Under the pieces are notes generated by a model. It was not told the DNA's origin. It worked only from the letters and a program-made list of their open reading frames with translations, and did no database searches. 64,000 nt of DNA from Coccinella septempunctata (taxonomy: Eukaryota > Arthropoda > Insecta > Coleoptera > Coccinellidae). Numbering within the stretch: the first letter of the stretch is position 1; each line of letters opens with the position of its first letter. The stretch is taken from positions 9,736,501-9,800,500 of the forward strand of contig NC_058191.1 of the NCBI RefSeq assembly GCF_907165205.1, read 5' to 3'. A program made the translations under genes and the position numbers. Shown in pieces: positions 54,247 to 64,000 of this stretch.

Positions 54247-56126
54247 TACAGATGTGAGCAATTGTTGTTTAATTGCTATTTTCAGAAAAATTACTTTCAT
54301 AGAAATCTACAACTTTCTGTTATTTGTTCTGATATTACCAAAATTGTAATAATTTTCATCTCATTTATGTTCTAAACTTGATTTGTAGAACTGCGCTTTA
54401 CTGCTCAATACATATTTTTTCAATTAAATTTTATTTATGTAAATTACCTGGTGATTCCATATAAATAAGACAAATTAGGAATAAATCTTTATTGGTCCAT
54501 TCAGAAATGAAATGTAGAGGACAGGTAAAAAAATTTGGTAAAAAGTCAATATTACAATATTGACGTACACGCAAACAAAAGACACAATAACAATCATCGC
54601 ATTTAACAATCATCAAATGATTTGTGGCCATAAATTCAAATATACAATAGATCCATCATACAGAAAAGATACAGTCGAAGATTGCTGTCACTCAAATATT
54701 CCGTAATACTATATTATGCTTTGATCATAAGAAGATTTGTTATCTCTGAGGGTCAGAACTTTATATTAATTAGGCACGTAGTTGTACAAGATGAGGTCCT
54801 GATATGACATAGACGCTTCAAATTGTTTTGTCCTATGTAAGGGAACACTGAGCAGCTCTCACCTCTAGTCTGGTAGTCATGAAATTAGGGATTTTTGACC
54901 ACCGTACCACAATTCGATTTCATGTACACCAGCACATTCAACATATAAATACACGGAAATGTAAGAATCTGGCGAGCTACAAAGAATGGTCTACAAGAAT
55001 CTCTGTGAGGGATGTCGAACATCACTCTTTTTTTTGAGCAATGAGCACTCTCTCGCTCTGTACGGAGTTACCAAAAAATATGACGTTGTACGAGAGGTGG
55101 CAGTATAGTAGGCCGTATTAAATGGAAAGCAACGTATAAGTTTAGTTGTGTGTATTTCTCTGCCTACTGAACACCCCAAATTACCCCCATTTCCCCTCAT
55201 CCAACCGTCTCATGGTATAAGAACCCTAGCCCGCTGGAAATGGCTACCAATGCCTGTTTAATTATTTAAGGCAGGCTTGTTAATTCTTTGATTTATATCG
55301 CCTGAAGCATATCAACAATTGCTGAAATAACTATAAGACTTAACGTTGAGCTTGCCTTTAATGAGTCGAGTCGGTGCAAACTGTATTCGTTATGATTATA
55401 CGAATATAATGAACCTGAACATCTGCCAAAAACGAACGTATTTGAATGCAAAACTTTAAACAAAAAGAACGTCCTATAATAAAGTAGGTATTGAAGAACA
55501 ATTAATAGTGAAGATAAACTAGCTCCCCTATGGTGGGCGGCTAGAGTTTCACGTCTGTCGTGGTACTTCTTTTTGGGAAAGATTCTTATCCGTAATAGAA
55601 AAAAAAATTAAAAGAATTAAAATTCTACCTTTATCGTAGAGACCAGTGATCTGTTTGTGTAATATAGATGCACAAATAATTAGACCTTCTGTTTCAAACT
55701 AGGTTTTTTTTCGATTTCTCAGCAGCTTCCTGTTCATCGGAATCCCAAACCTGACCAGGCAGGACAACTGGGAAATATGAATGCATCGTTCAAATAACTG
55801 TTTTGAAATGACAAAAAAAAATTTAAACTTTTGAGTTGTTCAAGACCTCTTTTATTGGCAAAATCCTCTACATCAACTTTTTTTTCGTCTAGTCCATGTA
55901 CTGAATATCGACGAAATAGGTGCAGCAACAAGGCCGTGTAAAAGGTGAGAAGGAGGACCACTGCAGCAATGCTGAGGTATCTCTCTGCATTCTGATAATA
56001 ATGACAGCCTGGTCGACGAGAACGAAATGGATGTGCAGGAGTTCACTGATGAAGAAGATTTTGTACTCTATCATAGCTGTTTTTTTGATTCTGAACCAGT
56101 ATCTAACTCAAACATATGATTAACTT
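54247..56126. other. Unrecognised stretch
   Basis: No gene or element end recognised. Several 60-75-codon frames on the minus strand (54431-54631, 54991-55200, 55734-55961) have no domain or start context. Confidence 0.4.
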
Positions 56127-57095
56127 GCACAGGTCGATAGATTCACATTTAAATTTCCAAAAAATTCCAGGTCCGTAATTGAAAAATATGGGACTATGAG
56201 ATTCAGTAGATTTCATTGTCCTGCACGCCATTTTGCTCAAAGGAAACTCCAGGGAAAGAGAAGCGAGAAATGTTTTCTTTGCTTATTTTGGGTACAAATC
56301 GTTCTAAGACAATCTGTTCTGTTTTTGAAGTAAGGTTTAAGTGAGCAAGACACTCAGTTCGCATTTGATCACAAATAGGAACACAGAATTTTATTTAACG
56401 GTACAGCCATATTCAGGAGGGATGGGGTCTTCAATACGAGGAATTCGCATGAATGGCTGAAGAGAATCTGCATGCGGTCAGGCATACGAAATCCCAATAC
56501 AAATTTTCCAAAAATGTATGGTGAAATAGGAGGTGAGGAGATTCTCATGTAACGTATCGAAGTCGCCTTCAATGAATTACGCAATAAACCAGACATATTT
56601 TGAAGAGGGCAAGAATGTGTATTGCGCAAAACGGTGGTACTTTCGGGCACCTTATTTAATGTACGTTTTTATGTTTCTTTATCTATTTATTCATCGTTGT
56701 TTTCTTCGAATAATTTGTTTTCAATCAAGTATGTTTTACCGGTAATAACTTGAAATGATTCCTCAGAATATTATGAAATACAAATTTGTAATTAGTGGGA
56801 CAACAACGCCAATTTGATCACAGTGTACGATTCTTCTGAAGATTAGAGGAATTCCAATATTCAATTTGATCTTTCCCTGGAGTTTCCTTTGAGCAAAATC
56901 ACGTGCGGGACAATGAAATCTACTGAATCTCATTGAAAATTTTCTGCTCTTTTCAAATATCTCAATAAAATTCCAAAATTTTAATTTACAGGGTGTTGAA
57001 TTCCAGCTTGGAAGAAGTCCCATATTTTTCGATTACGGACCTGGAATTTTTTGGTAATTTAAATGTGAATCTATCGACCTGTGTAAGTGAGTCCT
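56127..57095. repeat. Pair of inverted repeat copies
   Basis: The left copy (about 56127-56270) runs GCACAGGTCGATAGATTCAC, AAAAAATTCCAGGTCCGTAA, GATTCAGTAGATTTCATTGTCC and AAAGGAAACTCCAGGGAAAG. The right copy (about 56870-57090) has the same blocks inverted, with about 100 extra bp containing TTTACAGGGTGTTGAATTCC between them. The left copy therefore looks internally deleted. The ~600 bp between the copies is non-coding. Confidence 0.65.
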
Positions 57096-59033
57096 ATATT
57101 CCAAATATCAACCGACTATACTGGTTGGTTCAAAAGTTACGAGAAATTCAAATTTTAGGTGAATACATGAAGCACCCTGTATCTTGGTTATGGAATTGAT
57201 TAGACCTATCTAATATGGGTTTTTTGGACTCGCCTAGGGTAGCTCTAGCTCAGGTTACCGAATGTTCATTTACCAATGCAACACCCTGTATACACCCGGC
57301 GAGAAAATTTTGTCGTAAATCTGCTCCTTTCAATCACCTACTTTTCATATTCGAAATATTCATTACTGAAATATTTCATAAAACAGTTTTTAATCAATAA
57401 GTCCAAGTGGCTTGAAAATTATTTCATAATAATTACTACATATTTATTTTCATCTGCAAGCTTCAAATGACGATTTTCATATTATATGATAATCTGGCCC
57501 ATCGAGGAAAGTAATTATTATGAATTTTGCGTTTCATCTATTCATGAAAATATTTCTCATCAATTTCACTCAACAGATATCTCATTTCAAATATTAATCT
57601 GTATGAATTGCTGACTGCTGAAACATTTGAGAATTTTCTAATGAAACTTATTACAGATCAAAAGCTCTCTATTGATCTATAGATTTCAATAAATAAATCC
57701 GATCTTCGCTGATGAATAAGAACATGAGGTAACGCACAAAACTTTACCCAGCTTCAGTTAATTCTGAACCTGCAAAGGTCTTAGTGGAATTTCCGAACCA
57801 CTTCGACAATACCACTCATGAACCAATAACTTCGCTATAAAACACCCGATGCCAATATTTGATTCAAATGACGGTATTTGAATTACAAATGTAACCTTTA
57901 AATCGTAAAGTGGCTCCAAGTCAGACAGACTTTCCTTTGATGTTTTTCGCGATTGAATAACTCCTTCTGAGAGTAATTGGAATAGAAGGCTTCAATATAT
58001 GCAAGAAATGTTTGGCGGTGTCACTCTTCCAGAATATTAACAGCGCGAAATATAAGAGAACGACGATCGGTATCGGGAAGAGAAATCGGATTTAGATTGA
58101 AATGTTTGTATAATATCAGAAATATGAAACCTACCTAATAGTTAATCTTTGACTTTTTGGGTCTTCAGTCAATAAGAATTTTTCTTGAAAAACCCTGAAT
58201 ATATATTATATGTATGTTCAATGGAAACAGTCAATGAACGTCGAATACTTTACCGTGCTACTGTAGGATGAAAGTGTGTGTCTTTTTCATAACTTCCAAC
58301 TACACTGGTTTCGATTGAATTCGAAATATTTTTGATTATATCATCCGAATCGAAATATGGAAATAACATATTTCTGCATTTTCATTTGATAGTTCCAGTG
58401 GGATTCCCAGTGCATAAGATCCACATGATAATGGTAAAACTGTTATATGTATCAATTAATAACATTAATTTCTATTTCTTGTCCCTACAGCATTGAAAAA
58501 CGAGAAATTTGTCTCCGACACGTCGGCAAGTTTTGAAAGGAAGATAATTGTCCAAATTCTCGCAATCACTGTTCTTCTATTGTATTATGTATCTTTTCTG
58601 TAACCAACTTCATAAAACAAATCTGAAGTTGTCTTGACAATAATGAAATAAAACTGTAAGAAACGCCGCATAAAATCAAAGTAGAATTTGTAGTTATGGA
58701 TGTAGAAAATTTCTGAATATTAATGGTTTTTCATTTGAAAACCAGACATTACTTTGAATAACTAATTGAATTAAATTAGTGGAGGATGAACAAGTAGAAA
58801 ACATTATAATAATCAATGAAAAGGATAACGCCTAAAACAGTAAGGCAACGAATACAATAATAAGAATTAATTCACTTGCATACCACCCGCTGATATAAAT
58901 ATTAACCAGAGTAACAATCTGAACTAGCCATTTGACCTTGTCCGATGGAGACTCGCTAGTAGTCTGTAGCGTTTGCCGGTATAGAATAAGATTCCGTCAA
59001 TTCCAAACGTTTTTCCATCGGAGAAGAAGCTAT
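57096..59033. other. Unrecognised stretch
   Basis: Two CACCCTGTAT words (57173, 57282) suggest ends of ACAGGGTG-class elements around 57100-57300, not delimited. Immediately before the ribozyme candidate, CCGATGGA (58941-58948) and TCCATCGG (59014-59021) form an inverted pair. No coding sequence is seen. Confidence 0.4.
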
Positions 59034-59079
59034 GTTGCTCTGACGAGGTCAAATGAGACCGAAACCATGGTCAGCATCT
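59034..59079 (+). ncRNA. Hammerhead ribozyme candidate, family D
   Basis: The most complete hammerhead in the window. Core C-U-G-A-C-G-A at 59040-59046 (CUGANGA). Stem II GGUC (59047-59050) with GACC (59057-59060), loop AAAUGA. GAAA at 59061-59064. The palindrome ACCAUGGU (59064-59071) would form stem III between two copies, and C at 59072 completes a GUC cleavage triplet. Stem I is UGCU (59036-59039) with AGCA (59073-59076), 4 bp, with further isolated pairs outside. Predicted cleavage is after 59072. A 78-codon frame across it (58932-59168) is probably coincidental. Host element is not delimited. Confidence 0.7.
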
Positions 59080-59950
59080 GCTTTTCTTTGGTGGAACGTT
59101 CTCCATTTAGTGGCCTTGACGATGGCAAATGGGCTAGTTCTGTTCAGATCGTAACACTTGTTGATTAATGTCAGCGTGTGGTATGCATCTGAATTCATTC
59201 TTATTTTCATAATTATATTCCGTCGACTATTTCGATTCTGCCGTCATTCAAGATGTGCCAGGAAAAATAATCAGTTCTAATAATTAGATGTTATTTCGTT
59301 AGCTGCAGGTTAGTTAAGATATTGACATATCTGACTGATCTGAAATAATCACATAAACCTATACAGTGTGGAAAAGAGTAATGGAATATATTCATTATCT
59401 TGACAACTGTTCATGTTTATGAAAAATCCCGAATCCCGTCAGATTTAAAATTCTAATTATCATTCTTTTTCGTTGAAATGCGAACCTTACCTTCAACTAC
59501 TTACGAAAGACAGGCACAACCCCCAATTTTTCAATAAGGAAGTGGGGTCTTTTGATACATCGTTTTAAGGGTCATATCATTGTCTATACAGAAATGTTAT
59601 CATTTTCATGTTCATTACTATAATCAAATTAGAAAAAATGAAATCCTGTGATTACTGAAATTTGGTGCAATATCAAAAACTAAAATGTAGCGAAATAATT
59701 ATGAATGTGAAGTAGATGTTCAGCCTTGCCAACATCCTAACCTGAAATAAAAATTTCTTTCAACATTATTCAACATCTCAAGAGTGATCAACATAATCGC
59801 AAGGGACAAAATTTCTGAGGGGGTTGAAGGTGAAGTTCGCATTTTTACGTAGATGAATAAAACGTTAAAATTTAAGTTCGGCGTTTTTCAGGATATGTAA
59901 TGAATATTTATATTAATCGAGATAATGAATTAATTCCATTTTACTTCTCC
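59080..59950. other. Unrecognised stretch
   Basis: AT-rich, with no gene or repeat boundary. It is presumably part of the element carrying the ribozyme candidate near its start, but no ends were found. Confidence 0.35.
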
Positions 59951-60640
59951 GCACTGTATGAAGTAGGGCAAAACATAACTAACCTTTGAGCGAAATGCTT
60001 TCATTGTTCAACTCGTGCTAATTTTGAACACATAACAGAATAAACATTTAAGTAGGCCTAGGTGGAAATTTGAATGGAAATAAGAGTTTTGCATGAGCTA
60101 AGCGGCAAATGAAGTAGGACAGCAAAAAATTTCCCTATGTTCAGATCGTTATATCGTCGAGATTAGTTTAGTGATCTTAGATTTTTTTCCCGTGATGCAA
60201 AGCGTTATCCTTGGTCTGTAGGCCACTGTCTCAGAGTAGTTTTTTCGCGATCCCTTCTTATTGTACAGAGTGGGAAGTAGGACAGCCGGATTTTTCCGTT
60301 TTTTGTCAGGAAAATTTGGGAATAGTAGGTCTTTTTTAATCTGGGTGGCATGTCGAGTCAACACCTACTAAACGTTTCTGTCACTTTTCAAATACATTGT
60401 GTTGCTATGGAAATTTCATGAAATTACTCCACTTTTCAATTCCAGCTAAAACTTCGTCCTTTCTTCGCTTATGTTGGATTTTACTTCAGTGCTGTGAAGC
60501 ACTATCCTTGGTCCATAAATAACTGGGGCAGGGTATTTTTCCGATCTCCACTTGTTTTATAGGCTGTGAATATGGAGAAGAGGAAATTTTTCGATTTTCT
60601 GGATTTTAAATGAGAAATAGTGAGGCTCTTACGTCTTGAA
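59951..60640. repeat. Diverged tandem units with GAAGTAGGRC words
   Basis: GAAGTAGGGCAAAACATAAC (about 59960), GAAGTAGGACAGCAAAAAAT (about 60111) and GGAAGTAGGACAGCCGGATT (about 60271) mark repeated blocks. A longer pair, from about 60196 (GATGCAAAGCGTTATCCTTGG) and 60494 (GCTGTGAAGCACTATCCTTGG), stays alignable for about 140 bp with a period near 300. The minus-strand open frames 60149-60364 and 60502-60891 fall on these repeats and show no domain, so I treat them as non-coding. Confidence 0.45.
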
Positions 60641-62050
60641 AAGTTTTTCATGGTGGATTGCCACTTTTCTCCTCGATACATGTCAAGAAATTTCGTTTTT
60701 CTCGTGAAACCCTTCCCTTTTAGAAAACAATTGCTAAGTCTAAGTGTAACTTGCATCAAAAAGTAGTAATGAACATGATCAAAAGCAGGGAGGTGCAAAA
60801 AGGGATATGTCATTCGAAAAAAGTAAAACATTAATTTTTTACTGTTTTGTTCAGATTTAAACTTCGAAGGAATGTAACTAAAGTCGTTCAAACATCAGTT
60901 CAGTGAAAAATTTCATTCATCCTTCGTCTGAACTCACTTGAGATGAAACGAGTATGACGTTCATCAGTCTTTGTGAAGATAATGTGCGAACATTCAATAA
61001 TCAATAAAGAGCGTGGTTCAAATGTATGAAACATATAAAGCAAAAACGTAATTCAGAATGATAAAACAAGAGAATTTCAAACTTATTCTTCCAACATTCA
61101 ATACTCAGCATGGTCTAAAAACATCAGACAATCGCCAAATATTCCTTAGCAAACTGAAGGGAAAGCTCTATGAAGCAATTGTTTTTAGTAATACGTTGGT
61201 TTTCCTCTAGCCTGAACAGTTCCCTCACAATCAGTTCCATAAGATTTAACTCTCGGAGCTCTAGAATGATCACATCGAGATAGTCCAAAGTTTCTGCCTG
61301 ACATTCTTTTCGAAAAAACTTCAATAGGGTTCATGTCTGGAGATCTAGGTGGAAATTTACCGCGTTTATAAGATACTCGTGACTATAATAGTGCACTGAT
61401 TATGTTCAAAGAGGCCAAGAATCGCCTACAAAAGCATAATCCGTTTCCCATGGCATCTTTGAAACGGTAACTCTGAACCAAACTGTAAAAACTTTCATTT
61501 AAAATCAAGATTGAGTTTCATAGTAAAACGTGCACAGCTCAACTGCTAGTAGCTGACACTTAGACGATTGCAAATCACCTATGGTTATGGTTATTCGATC
61601 TACAATGCCAATGCACGAGATTCCGGCTTATTCATTTGTTTGGTCCATATTTTCCGTAAACCAAAAGTTTAGAATCTCCGGTATATCTTAGTCATTTCAG
61701 CCGATAATGTATAACTTGCACATCTCCATCGACTGGTATAGCCAAGAAATCTGTAATGCTCTCCAGGCTCCGCAAAATTTCATAAGACGGAAACATGTCC
61801 GTAAAACACCCTGTATATCGCAATCAATGAAAACGAAGGTATTCGAAAAGGGCGAAAATTTTTTACATAGATCGAATGTATTTCATAACCGCGCATTCCG
61901 CTTTAAATGGTACTTCAATTGTAGATTCAATATTAAAACTAATGAAATCAAATTGAGGATGATATTCTCAGTACCTACCCAGATGTCACAACTTTGTATA
62001 ATGAAAAATTTGCAGCATGCCGACAAGAATTGAATTCTGAAAACAATACC
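60641..62050. other. Unrecognised stretch
   Basis: No gene or element end. CACCCTGTATATCGC at about 61807 is another ACAGGGTG-class word. Open frames of 66-108 codons (61124-61324, 61707-62033) have no support. Confidence 0.4.
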
Positions 62051-62122
62051 TCCCAGAGCAGGACTCGAACCTACGACTCCTCGATTCACGGTCAGGTGGT
62101 CTACCAACTGAGCTATCTAGGG
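62051..62122 (-). pseudogene. tRNA-like sequence (degenerate, GTG anticodon position)
   Basis: Minus-strand 72-nt cloverleaf-like sequence with a good A box (TAGCTCAGTTGG) and perfect B box (GGTTCGAGTCC). The T arm GTAGG/CCTGC pairs. The acceptor CCCTAGA/TCTGGGA has one mismatch, the D stem GCTC/GACC one and the anticodon stem one. The loop CCGTGAA would place GTG (His) at the anticodon but has C where U33 is invariant. A TTTT run follows within about ten bases. Best read as a tRNA pseudogene or the head of a SINE. Confidence 0.6.
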
Positions 62123-64000
62123 AGACGTGAGGATCCATCTGCAATGTCTGGAAACACTTTGTATTGGTTCTACTTGAGTACCTTCTTTGTCGACTCATGA
62201 CATTATATAAATATTAACAAATTAACTGAAAATAAAAATGCAGAACCTTCTTTAGATACACTTTCAATGCATTTTTGACAACACCGGTGCGTGGTATAAT
62301 AAGGAGAGACAGAAACTATAAGTAATTATAAAAATTTTGAAACAAGCAAGAAAAAGACATGAAAAAAATTACATACTCTTCAGTAACTACCCATCTTTTT
62401 TTTTGGAATTAATAATTTTCGTAATTTCGATGCGCCTACTGGCTTTCAACGAAAGTCTCATGATTTATTTTGTCGAAATCGTTGATTGAGTTATGCGGCA
62501 ATTGTGAGCTACTATTGTTTACTCAGAGTGTATTCCAGCCGATAGAGATATGCAGTTTATAGATTATCACTAAAAATTGATAAAATATACTGGAAAGTTC
62601 CAAACGTATGGCTTTCGAAAAATATGGACAAATAAAGCAGCCTGTATCTTCTACAAAAGACCCTATCACCAAAGATAATTTGCAATCGTCTAATTTTCCC
62701 CAACCCGCTGTTGAACTATGTACATTTAACTATGAAACACCATGTATATTGCCTTATGGAATCAATGATGTTGATCATTCTAATTATAAGATATCCTTGA
62801 TGAAGTTCAGACAGTATCTGCTAATGTTCTATAAAAAAAAAGGAGAATTTCACGAGAAGGACAGAATTACATGAAATAAAAGTATTTTCATAACAACGCA
62901 ATGTGTTGAAAAAAAGAATAATCCGTCCCGATGTATTGTCCACCCAACATATAAAAACTCATAATTTCTAAATTCTACTCTCACCCTGTACAACAAGCTC
63001 TTCGCTAAGTGAATAGATCAATAAAAAGCAGGAATTCAAAAAAAAATATTCTGCGCACGTGACATGAAGATAAAGGATAAGGCATTGAATCCAACATCAC
63101 CAAACTAATGTGGAATTTCGTCGAAAAATGTCCCATGTCATTTGCTGCTTAGATCATAAAAGAAAATCACATTTTTAATTGAAGAAAAACTATCATCCCA
63201 GTTCCAATTTTTCGACGAAAAATTTAATGAAATCGGTTTCCAAATCATTCGTTATTTTACATGCCACCTTGACCAATGTTTATGATTTCATTGGTCGAAT
63301 TTCTTCTTTGTGTGGCTTTTTAATAAAAACGTCTTTGATGTTTCGCTTCTCGACCGAACGCTCGTTAGTGATTTTTGTCTACACTGGCCGCTTTTGTTTG
63401 GAACACTGTATACACTTTGCATACAATGGTTCACGTGGCCGCAATCACAGCTTCTTTGTCGATGTTCCCTAACCTTTTCCTGCCTTTGTGATGGTCTCTT
63501 AATATTCTGGGACCTGCGACAGCGCCGGAGAAATTAGAAATTTTTATTTGCCGATGAAGCTGGAAGAGTCTGTACCGTTCTGTTGATGGTAACCACGAAG
63601 AAATAACAATGCCCTTTGTACTCGAAGTCTGTGTGAAGATTATTTTTTGTGTTTAGGCTAATAAGGGCGCTTCAGATCTATGGATTTTTCTGGATTTCAG
63701 CATTTGTTCATTTCGGTTCATGCTGTTCCTCGGCAAGATGAAAGAGAAAATTGTAACTCTATGTTTTCGTGAATGATGGGGACAGTGTATTTTTTTTCAT
63801 CGACCGCTCAGAAATATATTTGAAAACAGATAAAGGCCAGATCTCCCCTATTCTTTATTGCAAGCTAAAATAAAATGTTCTAGGCAGCTGTAGTTTCAAA
63901 GTTGTTTCAAAACTACTAATATCCTGACGGTTCCAAGTCCATGTTTCATTTTTTTACAGAAATGCACCCTCATTTCAGAGTAATTTGACCATTTATTTCC
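62123..64000. other. Unrecognised stretch to the window end
   Basis: No gene supported. Plus-strand frames 62608-62874 and 63179-63537 overlap or lack features; the block 63330-63480 is less AT-rich (CACTGGCCGC and CACGTGGCCGC words) and may be an element fragment that cannot be identified. Confidence 0.4.

Noticed and set aside
60502..60891. 129-codon minus-strand open frame as a gene
   Set aside because: It coincides with one unit of a diverged tandem repeat and has no domain or sensible start context.

Overview
This window looks like AT-rich, gene-poor intergenic DNA from an arthropod, most likely an insect and possibly a beetle. The grounds are the mix of Tc1/mariner, Jockey-type and other non-LTR elements, a short interstitial run of the insect telomere pentamer (AACCT/TTAGG) at 47837-47881, and the absence of any bacterial-style gene organisation. 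I find no intact host protein gene. Almost every open stretch that can be recognised belongs to a transposon or retrotransposon that is truncated, frameshifted or internally deleted. The organism cannot be named from sequence alone.

Layout. 0-7 kb: a PIF/Harbinger transposase scrap, then two inverted copies of a ~930-bp TA-flanked inverted-repeat element (2738-3665, 5072-6001). 7-10.4 kb: a 5'-truncated Jockey element with its poly-A tail, a 30-bp perfect palindrome, and a decayed minus-strand non-LTR element with another element's 3' end nested in it. 14-18.3 kb: a long inverted repeat, a non-LTR element ending in TATC repeats, a 708-bp foldback element and an internally deleted Tc1/mariner derivative. 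18.7-24.4 kb: retroelement scraps and a mariner transposase split by a younger non-LTR element. 24.4-29.1 kb: no recognisable content. 29-38 kb: a Tc1-derived deletion element, a retroelement RNase H remnant, a CpG-rich perfect-arm foldback element and the first of two Tc1-like elements. 39-46 kb: a hAT-type MITE, endonuclease and reverse transcriptase remnants, a Tc1-derived MITE, a ~180-bp MITE and an LTR-like block. 48-54 kb: the second Tc1-like element, two more reverse transcriptase remnants and a Tc1-like helix-turn-helix fragment. 54-64 kb: low-content DNA with inverted and tandem repeats and a tRNA-like pseudogene.

The most interesting signal is a set of hammerhead-ribozyme-like motifs belonging to no coding region. 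The best, at 59034-59079 (+), has the full core CTGACGA...GAAA, a 4-bp stem II, a 4-bp stem I, and a stem III made from the self-complementary ACCATGGT followed directly by the cleavage residue C (triplet GTC). A second complete one lies at 45430-45478 (-), between two ~58-bp direct repeats 450 bp apart. A third family occurs three times (11717, 19488, 44620), each copy decayed differently, and a fourth candidate is at 33184-33224 (-). All four families share the same plan: GAAA, a palindrome, then C. That plan implies ribozymes active as dimers or concatemers, as known for Penelope-like elements and retrozymes.

The parts do not form a pathway. They record successive insertions, some nested, with non-autonomous derivatives outnumbering coding copies.
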